DNA from: Haplomitrium mnioides
Lineage: Eukaryota > Marchantiophyta > Haplomitriopsida > Calobryales
Direction: 5' to 3'
DNA: 23,249 bases
Assembly (NCBI GenBank): GCA_049999725.1
Contig: JBNGIS010008140.1
Span: 25,228-48,476 of the forward strand
The translations under genes were made by a program, and so were the position numbers. Within the stretch, counting starts at the first letter, position 1. Each line of letters begins with the position of its first letter. Shown piece by piece: positions 1 through 12,600 of this stretch. The notes under the pieces are model-generated. The model was not told where the DNA came from, searched no databases, and was given only the letters and a program-made list of their open reading frames with translations.

Positions 1-261
1 TCTAGCGTTGTTTGACTCAGAACAAGAGCCTTGTACCCATTTTTTTACTTTTAGATTCCGATTTAAAAGTCAAAATCTTTTGCATGCGTAGAGTTTTGTG
101 CAGAAATGGAACATTTATAGTCTGTTTCCTCGGTTGTAGAAGTGTGAACCCTATGCGCGCATAGACTTTGATTTGAAAGCCAAACGTACAATGTACAAAA
201 ACTTTTCTACCAAACATAAAACCTAGTTTCTTCTCAGTCTTTCTTTAAGAATGTTGTGGTT
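1..261. other. AT-rich flank with one palindromic repeat copy
   Basis: No gene is supported here. The only structured element is one copy of the window's dispersed palindrome, CTATGCGCGCATAG, near 152-165, followed by the 'actttg' that also follows it in the 52-bp repeats to the right. Short open frames on the minus strand run through the palindrome and look like chance. Confidence 0.5.
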
Positions 262-521
262 GTGAGTTCGAATTCCTATGCGCGCATAGACTTTGGGGTG
301 GAGTTTTCAGATGGTGAGTTCAGATTCCTATGCGCGCCTCGAGTTTTAGGCGGAGTGTTCAGTTGGTGAGTTCGGGTTCCTATGCGCGCATGGACTTTGA
401 GGTGGAGTGTTCACCTGTTGAGCTTAGATTCCTAAGCCCGCCTAGTCTTTGGAGTGGAGTGTTCACATGTTGAGCTTGGATTCCTATGCACGTATAGACA
501 TTGGGTCGGAAGTCCACGCCT
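262..521. repeat. 52-bp tandem repeat, 5 units, palindromic core
   Basis: Five units start at about 262, 314, 366, 418 and 470, each exactly 52 bp apart. Each has 'g(t/g)tgag(t/c)t', then 'attcctatgcgcgcatagac' or a variant, then 'gtggagtgttca'. The core TATGCGCGCATA is a perfect palindrome in units 1 and (with one change) 3, and is degraded in units 2, 4 and 5. The core is shared with repeats of other periods elsewhere in the window. Seen directly; no function is known to me. Confidence 0.9.
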
Positions 522-1380
522 TCCAAAAGTTCTACTTCTTCTATATAACCTTTAAGCTTCTTCATATAAAGACAACCGCTTACAACTTTGTTTGCACACA
601 GGTTCTAGACTCTTCCGTATATCTTGAGACCTTTGTTTGCTTGAATCAAGTCTAAAACTTGAACACGTTTCTTGTTTACAATCTTAATGCAATCTCCATA
701 GCTACTACCTTTTTTATTCAAAACTATGATACGTTTTTGTAAATGCTTCGTTGAACTGTGAAATATTTTTAATTGCTGGAACCTTTTTGAAAGTCTACAT
801 TCACTTTTGCTTGCATGGATTTTCAACTTAATTTGAAAGCTTCTTTTCTTCTTGACGTTTTAATTGAACCTCCTAAATCGATGCAATGTTTCTTTTTGTT
901 TGTTTTTTTGTTTACCATTGCAAACTCATTCCCTTGACTTCTAGTCCTCTTAGGCTTTTTTCTTGTGTTTTGTAATATTTTTCCAACAAAAAAAGTTTGA
1001 AAGAGCACCATGTGTACGTGCACCTCAAGTTTGTACAATCAAACATATTTCAAAATAGTTTCTTTGAATGTGTATTTAAACTTTTGCACTTATAATTGTA
1101 ATCAATGATAAATGTAATTTTTTGATGAAAACTTACTGTAATTTTTATGATTTTAAAAAAATTTGAGTTTTCAAATGTTTTCGTAAAAACTAGTAATATT
1201 GATTGATTTTACATAACGAAATTGACTTTCGCTCTATAATGGTTGCTGAAATGACCAAAAACAAATCCAAAAGACTCATGTACTTTTTGTTTTTTAAAAT
1301 TAACCTCATTTTTGATGTTTTTGATATGAAAAATCACAATTTTTTGCCAAAAAAAAAGTTCATGTTCTAAGTAGCCTGTT
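522..1380 (-). other. AT-rich region with coding-like scraps, unidentified
   Basis: No complete gene can be placed. Two stretches on the minus strand, 605-826 and 823-1038, translate to lysine- and arginine-rich sequence with protein-like composition. Examples are a segment near 640-720 reading K-I-V-N-K-K-R-V-Q-V-L-D-L and a basic R-K-K-P-K-R-T-R run near 950-965. They lie downstream, in transcription sense, of the transposase remnant and array, so they could be remnants of its last exons. No motif confirms this, and chance open frames in AT-rich DNA cannot be excluded. From 1040 to 1200 the sequence is A/T-rich with no feature visible. Confidence 0.25.
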
Positions 1381-1381
1381 C

Positions 1382-1405
1382 CTGGTTCAAAGTAGCAGTT
1401 GTTAG
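1382..1405 (-). repeat. Left copy of an inverted repeat pair (partner 17760-17783)
   Basis: Read on the minus strand, this 24-mer begins CTAACAACTGCTACTTTGAA and matches the plus strand at 17760-17783 at 22 of 24 positions. Weaker similarity continues outward from both copies: GCTACT-AG, then a T-run after GAA, then CAAAAACATCAAA. The copy sits exactly at the left edge of the 63-bp array. It could be part of a terminal inverted repeat or a separate repeat family; the alignment is by eye. Confidence 0.6.
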
Positions 1406-1775
1406 ACTCATCAAGAGCATAATTCATATGGTAGGTGTCACACTGTAAGAGATAAAAGTAAAACAAGGACTGATGAAAAGAATCAACGATATGGTTGGTG
1501 TTACGATACAAGAGATCAATATAAAAACAAGACTCAGGAATAGGACAGTTGATATGGTTGGAGATCAATGTACTACCAAGACTCATGAAGAGTACAATTG
1601 ATATGGTTAGTGTCACTATGGTAGAGATCAATATAATACTAAGACTTATGAAGAGCATAGGTTTGATGGTTGGTGTCATGATGTAAGAGATCAATGTAAA
1701 ACCAAGACTTATGAAGAGCAAAATTGAGATAGTTGGTGTTACGATATAAGAGATCAATGTAACACCAAGACTGAT

Positions 1776-1785
1776 NNNNNNNNNN
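1776..1785. other. Assembly gap (10 N) in the array
   Basis: Ten N lie inside one 63-bp unit. By unit phase, about 31 bp (or 31 plus a multiple of 63) should lie between the flanking bases, so the gap length is nominal. Confidence 0.95.
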
Positions 1786-4611
1786 ATGCAAGAGATCAAT
1801 GTAATTTCAAGACTCATGGAGAGCATAGTTGATATGGTTGGTATCACGATGTAAGAGATCAATGTAATACCAAGACTCATGCAGAGCATAGTTGATATGG
1901 TTGGTGTCACGATGTAAAAGATCAATATAATACCAAGACTCATGAAGAGCATAGTTGATATGGTTGGTGTCACGATGTAAGAGATCAATTTAATACCAAG
2001 ACTCATGAAGAGTATAGTTGATATGGTTGGTGTCACGATGTAAGAGATCAATGTAAAACCAAGACTCATGAAGAGCATAGTTGATACGGTTGGTGTCACG
2101 ATGTAAGAGCTCAATGTATGACCAACACTCACGAAGAGCATTGTTAATATTGTTGGTGTTAGGATGTATGAGATCAATGAAATACCAAGACTCATAAAGA
2201 GCATAGTTAATATGGTTGGTGTCACGATGTAAGAGATCAATGTATAACCAAGGCTCATTCAGAACATAGTTAATATCTTTGGTTTTACAATGTAAGAGAT
2301 TAATGTAATAACAAGGCTCATAAAGAGCATAGTTGACATGGTTGGTGTCACGATGGAAGTGATGAATGTAATATCAAGACACATCAAGAGCATAGATGAT
2401 ATAGTTGGTGTCACGATGTAAGAGATGAATGTAATACCAAGATTGATGAACAGTATAGTTGATGTGGTTGGTGTCACGATATCAAAGATCAATATAATAC
2501 CAAGACTCATAAAGAGCATAGTTGATATGGTTGGTGTCACGATGTAAGAAATCAATATGAAACCAAGACTTATGAAGAGAAAAGTTGATATAGTTGATGT
2601 CACGATGTAAGAGATCAATGGAATACCAAGACTTATAAAGACCATTGTTGACATGGTTGGTGTCACAATGTAAGAGATCAATGTAATACCAAGACTCTTG
2701 AACAACATAGTTGATATGGTTGGTGTCACGATGTAAGAAATCAATGTAAAACCAAGACTCATAAAGAGCATAGTTGACATAGTTGGTGTCACGATGAAAA
2801 AGATCAATGTAATACCAAGACTCAAGAAGAGCATAGCTCATACGGTTGGTGTCACGATGTAAGAGATCAACATATTAGCAAGACTTATGCGGAGCATCAT
2901 CAAAATGGTTGGTGTCACGATGTAAAAGCTCAATGTCAAACAAAGACTCATAAAGAGCATAGTTGATATGGTTGGTGTTAGGATGTAAGAAATCAATGTA
3001 AAACCAAGACTCATGAAGAGCATGGTTGACACGGTTGGTGTCACGATGTAAGAGATCAATGTAATACCAAGACTCATTAAGAGCATGGTTGTTGTGGTTG
3101 GTGTCACGATGTAAGAGATCAATGTAATACCAAGACTCATGAAGAGCATTGTTGTTGTGGTTGGTGTCACGATGTAAGAGATCAATGTAACACCAAGACT
3201 CATGAAGAGTGTAGTTGATATGGTTGGTGTCTTGATGTAAGAGATCAATGTAATGCAAAGACTGATGAAGAGCATAGTTGATGTGGTTGGTGTCACCATG
3301 TAAGAGATCAATGTAATAGCAAGACTTATAAACAGCATAGTTAATATGGTTTGTGTCACGATGAAAGAGATTAATGTAAAACCAAGACTCATGAAGAGCA
3401 TAGTTGATATGGTTGGTGAGATCAATGTATTACCAAGTCTTATAAAGGGCATAGTTGATATGGCTGGTGTCATGATGTAAGAGATAAACGTAATACCAAG
3501 ACTCATGAAGAGCAAACTTGATATGGTTGGTGTCATGATGTAAGATCTCAATGTAAAACCAATACTCATGAATAGAAAAGTTGATATGGTTCGTGTCACG
3601 ATGAAAGAGATCAATGTAATACGAAGACTCTTGAAAAGCATAGTTGATGTGGTTGGCGTCTCGATGTAAGAGATCAATGCATAACTAGTACTCATGGATA
3701 CCGTAATTGATATCGTTGGTGTCACGATGTAAGAGATCGATGTAATACCAAGACTCCTGAAGAGCATAATTGATATGGTTGGTGTCACAATGTAAGACAT
3801 CAATGTAAAACCAACACTGATAAAGAGAATAGGTTATATGGGCTGTGTCACCATGAAAGAGATCAATGTAATACCAAGACTGATGAACAGCAAATTTGAT
3901 ATGGTTGGTGTAACGATGTAATACATCAACTTAGTACAAAGTTTGATGAAATGCATAGTTGATAGTGTTGGTGTTACGATGCAAGATGTCAATGTATTGC
4001 CAAGACTAATGAAGAGCATAGTTGATATGGCTGGTTTCACGATGCAAGAGATCAATGTAATACCAAGACTGAGCAAGAGCATAGTTGATATGTTTGGTGT
4101 CACAATATAAGAGGTCAATGTAATACAAAGACTCATGAAGAGCATAATTGACATGGTTGATTTGACGATGCAAGAGATCAATGTAATAACAAGACTCACA
4201 AAGAGTATGGTGGATACGGTTCTTGCCACAATGTATAAGATCTATGTATTACAGAAACTCATGAAGAGCATAGGTTATATGGTTGGTGTCACGACGAAAG
4301 AGATGAATGTAACATCAAGACTCATGAAAAGCATTGTCGATGTGGTTGGTGTCCTGATGTAAGAGATCAATGTAAAACAAATACTCATGAAAAGCATAGT
4401 TGATATGGTTGGTGTTATGATGTAAGAGATCAATGTAAAACAAAGACTCATAAAGAGCATAGTTGATATGGTCGGTGTCACAATGTAATAGATCAATGTA
4501 ATACCAAGACTTATGAAGAGCATTGGTGATGCGGTTGGTGTCAGAATGTAAGAAATCAATGTACTACCAAGACTCATGAAGAGCATAGTTGATATGGTTG
4601 GTGTCACGATG

Positions 4612-4621
4612 NNNNNNNNNN
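4612..4621. other. Assembly gap (10 N) in the array
   Basis: Ten N replace an unknown number of bases between '...gtgtcacgatg' and 'atggttggtgtcacg'. The two sides are not in unit phase across 10 bp, so the true length is different. Confidence 0.95.
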
Positions 4622-6507
4622 ATGGTTGGTGTCACGATGTAATAGATCAATGTAATACCAAGACTCATAAAGAGCATTGGTGATGCGGTTGGTGTCACGA
4701 TGTAAGAAATCAATATACTACCAAGACTCATGAAGAGCATAGTTGATATGGTTGGTGTCACGATGTAAGAGATCAATATAATACTAAGACTCATGAAGAG
4801 CATAGTTGATATGGGTAGTGTCACGATGTAATAGATCAATTTATTACCAAGACTCATAAAGAGCATAGTTAATATGTTTGGTGTCACGATGTAAGAGATC
4901 AATGTAAAACAAAGAACGATGAGGAGCATGGTTTATATGGTTGGTGTTGCAATATAATACATCAATGAAAAACCAAGACTCATGAAGAGCATAGTTTATA
5001 TGGTTGGTGTCACGATGTAAGAGATCAGTGTAACACTATGACTGATGAAGAGCATAGTTGATAAGATTGGTGTCATGATGCAAATGATCAACGTAATTTC
5101 CAAACTCACGGAGAGCATAGTTTATATGGTTGGTGTCACGATGTAAGATCAATGTAATGCCAAGTTTTATGAAGAGTATAGTTTATATGGTTGGTGTCAC
5201 GATGTAAGAGATCAATGTAAAACAAAGACTCATATAGAGCATAGTTGATCTAGTTGGTGTCACAACGTAAAAGATCAATGTAAAACCAAGACTGATGAAG
5301 AGCATAGGTTGTATGGCTGGTGTTACGATGAAAGAGATCATTGTTGTACCAAGACTTTTGAAGAGCAAAGGTTGTACAGTTGGTGTCACAATGTAAGAGA
5401 TCAATGTAATACCAAAACTCATGAAGAGCATAGTTGATGTTGTTGGTGTCACCATGTGAGAGATCAATGCAATACCAAGTCTAATGAGGAGTATAGTTGA
5501 TATGGTGGGTTTTACGATGAAAGAGATCAATATAGTACCAAGACTCATGAAGAGGATAGTGTATATTGTTGGTGAGACGGTGCAAGAGATCAATGTAATA
5601 CCAAGACTCATGAAGAGCATAGTTGATATGGTTGTTGTCACGATGTTAGAGATCTGTACAATTATGACTCATGAAGAGCATAGTTGATATTGTTGGTCCG
5701 ACAATGTAAGAGATCAATGTGATACCGAGACTCATGAAAAGTATAGTTGATATGGTTGGTGTCACGATGTAAATGATCAATATAAAACCAAGACTGCTAA
5801 AGAGCATAGTTGATGTGGTTGGTGTGACGATGCAAGAGATCAATGTAATACCAAGACTTATAATGAGCATAGTTGATATGGTTGGCGTCACGATGTAAGA
5901 GATCAATGTAATACCAAGACTCATGAAGAGCATAGTTTATATAGTTGGTGTCACGATGTAAGAGATCAATGTAATACCAAGAGTGATGAATAGCATAGTT
6001 TATATGGTTGGAGTTACAATGTAAGAGATCAATTAATACCAAGACTGATGAAGAGCGTAGTTGACATGGTTGGTGTTACGATGTAAGAGAATAATGTAAA
6101 ACCAATGCTAATGAAGAGCATAGTTTATATGGTTGGTGTCACGATGTAAAATGTCAATGTAACACAAATACTGATGAAGAGTATAGTTGATATGGTTAGT
6201 GCCATGATGCAAGAGATCACTGTAATACCAAGACTCATGAAAAACATAGTTGATATGGTTTGGCTCATGATGTAAGAGATCAATGTAAAACAAAGACTCA
6301 TGAAGAGCATAGTTGATACGGTTGGTGTCACAATGTAAGAGATCAATGTAATACCAAGACTCATGAAGAGCATGGTTGATATAGTTGGTGTCACGATGTA
6401 AGAGATCAATGTATTAGCAAGACTCACAAATAGCATAGTTGACATGGTTGGTGTCACGATGTAAGAGATCAATGTAAAACAAGGACTCATGAAGAGCATA
6501 GTTATTA

Positions 6508-6625
6508 TGGTTGGTGTTACCAAAACTCATGCAGAGCATAGTTGATATCGTTGGTTTCACCATGTTCGTGAGAGCATAGTTGATATGGTTGGTGTCACAA
6601 TGAAGGAGTATAGTTTATATGGTTG
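6508..6625. repeat. Cluster of truncated array units
   Basis: Three consecutive units are shortened. One lacks about 23 bp between 'ggtgtta' and 'ccaaaactc' (near 6515). One runs 'caccatg' directly into 'ttcgtgagagcatag' (near 6560). One runs 'cacaatg' into 'aaggagtatag' (near 6600). Elsewhere indels are single and scattered, for example a 12-bp in-frame loss near 3418 and a 14-bp loss near 1551. Confidence 0.7.
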
Positions 6626-9605
6626 GTGTGACGATGTGAGAGATCAATGTTACACTAAGACTCATGAAGAGTATAGGTTATATGGTTGGTGTCATGACGT
6701 AAAAGATCAATGTAAAACCAAGACTGATGAAGAGCATAGTTGATATTGTTGGTCTGACAATGTAGGAGATCAATAATGTACCAAGACTCATTAATAGCAC
6801 AGTTAATATGGTTGATGTCACAATGAAAGAGATCTATGTAAAACCAATATTGATAAAGAGCAAAGTTTATATGGTTGGGGTCACGATGAAAGAGATCAAT
6901 GTACTACCAAGACTTATGAAGAGCAAAGTTGATATAATTGGTGTCACAATGTTAGAGATCAATGTAATACTAAGACTGATAAAGAGCATAATTCATATTG
7001 TTGGTGTTACGATGTAAGAGATCAATGTAGTACCAAGACTATTAAAGAGCATAAATGATATGGTTGGTGTGACGATGCAAAAGATCAATGTTATTCCAAG
7101 ACTCATGAAGAGCATAGTTGATATGGTTGGTGTTATGATGTAAGAGATCAATGGAATACCAAGACTCATGAAGAGCATAGTTGAAATGGTTGTTGTTACG
7201 ATGAAAAGACTAATGTAAAACCAAGACTAATAAGGAGCATAGTTGATATGGTTGGTGTCACGATGGAAGAGAGCAATGTAGTGACAATACTCATGAAGAG
7301 CATATTTGATATGGATGGTGTCACAATGTAGGAGATCAATGTAAAACCAAGACTCATGAAGAGCATAGTTGATATGGTTGGTGTGACGATGAAGGAGATC
7401 AATGTAATACCAAGACTCATGAATAGAACAGTTGATGTAATTGGTGTCACGATGACAAAGATCAATGTAATACCAAGACTCATGAAGAGCATAGTTGATA
7501 TGGTTGTTGTCACGATGTAAGAGATGCATAATAAACAATGAGTGATGAAGAGCATAGTGGATATGGTTGGTGTTACAATGTAGGAGATCAATGTAAAGCC
7601 AAGAGTCCTGAAGAGAGTAGTTGATGTGGCTGGGGTCATGATGTAAGAGATCAATGTAATACCAAGACTGATGAAGAGCAGAGTTGATGTGGTTGGTGTC
7701 ACGATGTTAGAGGTCAATATAATATTAGGACTGATGAACATCATAGTTGATATGGTTTGTGTCACGATGTTAGAGATCAATGTAATACCAAGACTCATGA
7801 AGAGCAACATTTATATAGTTGGTGTCACGATGAAACATATCAATGTAATACCAATACTGATGAATAGCATAGTTGATATGGTTGGTGTTACAATGTGAGA
7901 GATCAATGTAATACCAAGACTCATGAAGAGCATAGTTGATATGCTTGGTTTCATGTTGTAAGAGATCAATGTAATACCAAGACTCATGAAGAGCACAGTT
8001 GATATGGTTGGTGTCATGATGCAAGAGATCAATGTAATACCACTACTCATGAAAAGCATAGTTGATGTAGTTGGTGTCACGATGAAAGAGATCAATGTAA
8101 TACCAAGACTCATGACGAGCAGAGTTTATATGATTGGTGTGACGATGCTAGAGATCAACATTATACCATGACTCATTGAGAGCATAGTTGATATGGTTGC
8201 TGTCACAATGTAAGAGATCATTATATTACCAAGACTCATGAAGAGCATAGTCAATTTCGTTGCTCCCAACGATGTAAGAGATCAATCCAATGCGAAGACA
8301 AAGGAAGAGCATAGTTGATATGGTTGGTGTCACGAAGTACAAGATCAATGAAAAATCAAGACTCATGAAGAGCATAGTTGATATGGTTGGTGTGACGATG
8401 AAAGAGATCAATGTAGTACCAAGACTCATTAAGAGCAAAGTTGATATAGTTGGTGTTACGATATAAGAGATCAATGTAAAACTAATACTTATGAAAAGCA
8501 TAGTTAATATGGTTAATGTTATGATGAAAAAGATCAATGTAATACCAAAACTCATGAAGAGCAAACTTGATATAGGTGCTGTCACGAGGTAAGAGATCAT
8601 TGTAATACCAATACTAATGAAAAGCATAGTTGATATAGTTGGTGTCACAATGTAAGAGATCAATGTTATACCAAGACTCATGAAGAGCATATTTGATATG
8701 GTTTCTAAAACGATGTTAGAGATCAATGTAATACCAAGAGTGATGAAGAGCATCGTTGACATGGTTGGTGTTACGATGTAAGAGAACAATGTAAAACCAA
8801 GAGTTATGAAGAGGATAGTTTATGTGGTTTGTTTGACAATGCAAGAGATCAATGTAATACCAAGACTCATGAAGAGCATAGTTGATATGGTTGGTGTCAC
8901 CATGTAAGAGATCAATGTAATACCAAGACTCATGAAGAGCAGAGTTCATTTCGGTACTCGGACGATGTTAGACATCAATGTGATACTAAGAGTCATGAAG
9001 AGCAGAGTTTATATGGTTGGTGTCACGATGAAAGAGATGAATGTAGAACGAAGACTCATGAAGAGCATACTTAATATAGTTGGTGTCACGATGTAAGAGA
9101 TCAATGTTGTACAAAGACTCATGAAGAGCATGGTTGATATTGTTGATGTCAGGATGTAAGAGATCAATATAATACCAAGACTCATGAAGGGCATAGTTGC
9201 CACATTGGTTTCACGATGTAAGAGATCAATGTAAAACAAGGAGTGATGAAGAGCATAGTCGATATGGTTGGTGTTACAGTGTAGGAGATCAATGTTAAAC
9301 CAAGACTCATGAAAAGCATAATTAATATGGATGGTGTCACAATGTAAGAGATCAATGTAACACAAGGACATATGAAGAGGAGAGTTGACATGGTTAGTCT
9401 TATGATGTAAGAAATGACTGTAAAACCAATACTAATGAAGAGCATCAATGATATATTTGGTGTCACGATGAAAGAGATCAATGAAATACAAAGACTCATG
9501 AAGAGCATAGTTTATATAGTTGGTGTCACGATGTAAGAGATCAATGTAAAACCAAGACTGATCAAGAGCATAGTTGATGTGGTTGGTGTTACGATGAAAG
9601 AGATC

Positions 9606-9615
9606 NNNNNNNNNN
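9606..9615. other. Assembly gap (10 N) in the array
   Basis: Ten N lie between 'gaaagagatc' and 'atgtaaaagatc'. As with the other two gaps, this marks unresolved repeat length. Confidence 0.95.
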
Positions 9616-12600
9616 ATGTAAAAGATCAATGTGAAACCAAGAGTGATGAAAAGCATTGCTGAAATGGTTGGTGTCTCAATGAAAGGGATCCATGTAATAC
9701 CACGACCTATGAAAGGTAAAGTTCATATAATTGTGTTACGATGTAGGAGATCAATGTAATACCAAGACAAATAAAGAGCATAGCTCATATGGTTGGTGTC
9801 ATGATGTAAGAGATCAATGTAATACCAACACTCATGAAGAAAATAGTTGATATGGTTGGGGTCACCATGAAAGAGATCAATGTAATGCCAAGACTCATAA
9901 AGAGCATAGTTGATATGGTTGTTGTCACGATGTAAGAGATGAATGTCATACCAAGACTGATGAAGAGCGTAGTTGATATGGTTGGTGTCACGATGCAAGA
10001 GATCAATGTAAATCAAGACTCATGAAGAGCATAGGTTATATGGCTGGTCTCACGATGCAAGGGATCAATGTAATACCAAGACTCATGAAGAGCATAGTTG
10101 ATATAGTTGGTGCGACGATGAAAGAGATCAATGTAATACCAAGACTCATAAAGAGCATAGTTGATATGGTTGGTGTGACAATGTAAGAGATCAATGTAAT
10201 ACCAAGACTAGTGAAGAACGGAGTTAACATGGTTGGTTTCACTATGTAATAGATCAATGCATTTCCAAGACTCATGAAGAGCATGGTTGATTTTGTTGGT
10301 CCCACGATCTGAGAAATCAATGTTGTACCAAGTCTTATGAAGAGCATATATTATATGATTGGTGTCATGATGTAAAAGATAAATGTAATACGAAGACTCA
10401 TGAAGAGCGTAGTTGATATGGTTAATGTTACGATGTAGGAGATCAATATAAAACCAAGACTCTTGAAGAACATAGTTGATATGGTTGGTGTGACAATGCA
10501 AGAGATCAATGTAATACCAAGACTGATAAAGAGCATAGTTGATATGGTTGGTGTCACGATGTAAAAGATCAACGTAAAACCAAGACTGACGAACACCATA
10601 GCTGACATGCTTGGTGTCACAATAAAAGAGATCAATGTAATACCAAGACTCATGAAGAGCAGAGTTCATATAAATGGTGTCACGATGTATGAGATTAATG
10701 TAATACCAAGACTGATGAAGAGCATAGGTAATGTTCTTGGTGTCACGATGTAAGAGATCAATGTAATACATAGACTCATGAAGAACATAGTTGATGTGGT
10801 TGGTGTCACGATGTAAGAGATCAATGTAATGCCAAGATTCATGAAGGGCATTGTTGATATGGTGGGTGTCAGGATGTAAGAGATCAATGTATATCTAAGA
10901 CTCATGCAGAGCACAGTTGATGTCTGTTGTGTCACGATGCAAGAGATTAATATAATACCAAGACACATGAAAAGCATAGTTGATATGGTTGGTGTCAAGA
11001 TGTAAGAGATCAATGTAAAACCAATGCTGATGAAGAGCATAGTTGATATAGTTGGTGTCACAATGAAAGAGATCAATATGACACTAAGATTGATAAAAAG
11101 CAAAGTTGACATGGTTGGTGTCAGGATGGAGGAGATCTATGTAACAGAAAGACTGATGAAGAGCATAGGTGAGATGATTGGTGTTCCGATGTAAGATATG
11201 AATGTAATACCAAAAATGATGAAGAGCAGAGTGGATATGGTTGGTGTCACAATGTAAGAGATCAATGTAATGCCAAGAATAAGGAAGAGCAGAGTTGATA
11301 TGGTTGGTGTCACGATGTAAGAGATCAACGTTATAACAAGATTGATGAAGAGTATAGTTGATATAGTTGGTGTCATGATGAAAGAGAACAATGTAATAGC
11401 AAGACTCACAAAGAGCATAGTTGATATGGTTTGTGTCACAATGCAAGAGATCAATGTTATACCAAAACTCACGAAGAGCATAGTTCATATGGTTGGTGTT
11501 ACGATGAAAGAGATCAATGTAATACCAAGACTCATGAAGACCATAGTTGATATGGTTGGTGTCACGATGTAAGAGATCAATGTGAAACCAAGACTGATGC
11601 AAAGCATTGTTGATATGATTGGTGTCATGATGTAAGAGATCAATGCAAAACCAAGACTAATAAAAGGCAAAGTTGATGTGGTTGGTGCCACGATGTAAGA
11701 GAGCAATGTAATACAAGGACTCATGAAGAGCATTGTTGATATGGTTGGTGTCACAATGTAAGAGATCAATATAAAACCAAGACTTATTAAGAGCGTAGTT
11801 GATATGGTTGGTGTCGCGATGCAAGAGATCAATATAATACGAAGACTCATAACAACATAGTTAATATAGTTGGTGTCGCGATGTAAGAGATCTATGTAAT
11901 ACCAAGACTCATGAAGAGAAAATATGATGTAGTTGGTGTCGTGATGTAAGAGATCAATGTAATACCAAGACTTATGAAGGGCATAGTTGATATGTTGGTG
12001 TCTCGATGTAAGAGATCAATGTAATAGCAAGACTCATGAAGAGCATTGTATATATGGTTGGTGTCACGATGTAAGAGATCAATGCAATACCAAGACTCAT
12101 GAAGAGCATAGTTGATGTGGTTGGTGTCACCATGTAAGAGATCAATGTAATACCAAGTCTCATGAAAAGCATAGTTGATATGGCTGGTGTCACGATGTAA
12201 GAGATCAATGTAAAACCAAGACTCATGAAGAGCATAGTTGATATGGTTGGTGTCACGATGAAAGAGATCAATGTAATACCAAGACTCGTTAAGAGCATAG
12301 TTGATATGGTTGGTGTTACGATGTAAGAGATCAATGTAATACCAAGATTCATGAAGAGCATAGTTGATATGGTTGGTGTCATGATGTAAGAGATCAATGT
12401 AATACCAAGACTAATGATAAGTGAAGTTGATATGGTTGGTGTCACGATGTCAAAGATCAATGTCAAACTAAGTTTGATAAAGACGAGAGTTGATATGGTT
12501 GGTGTCACGATGAGAGAGTTCAATGTAATACAAAGACTCATGAAGATCAAAGTTGATATAGTTGGTGTCACGATGTAAGAGATCAATGTAATACGAAGCT

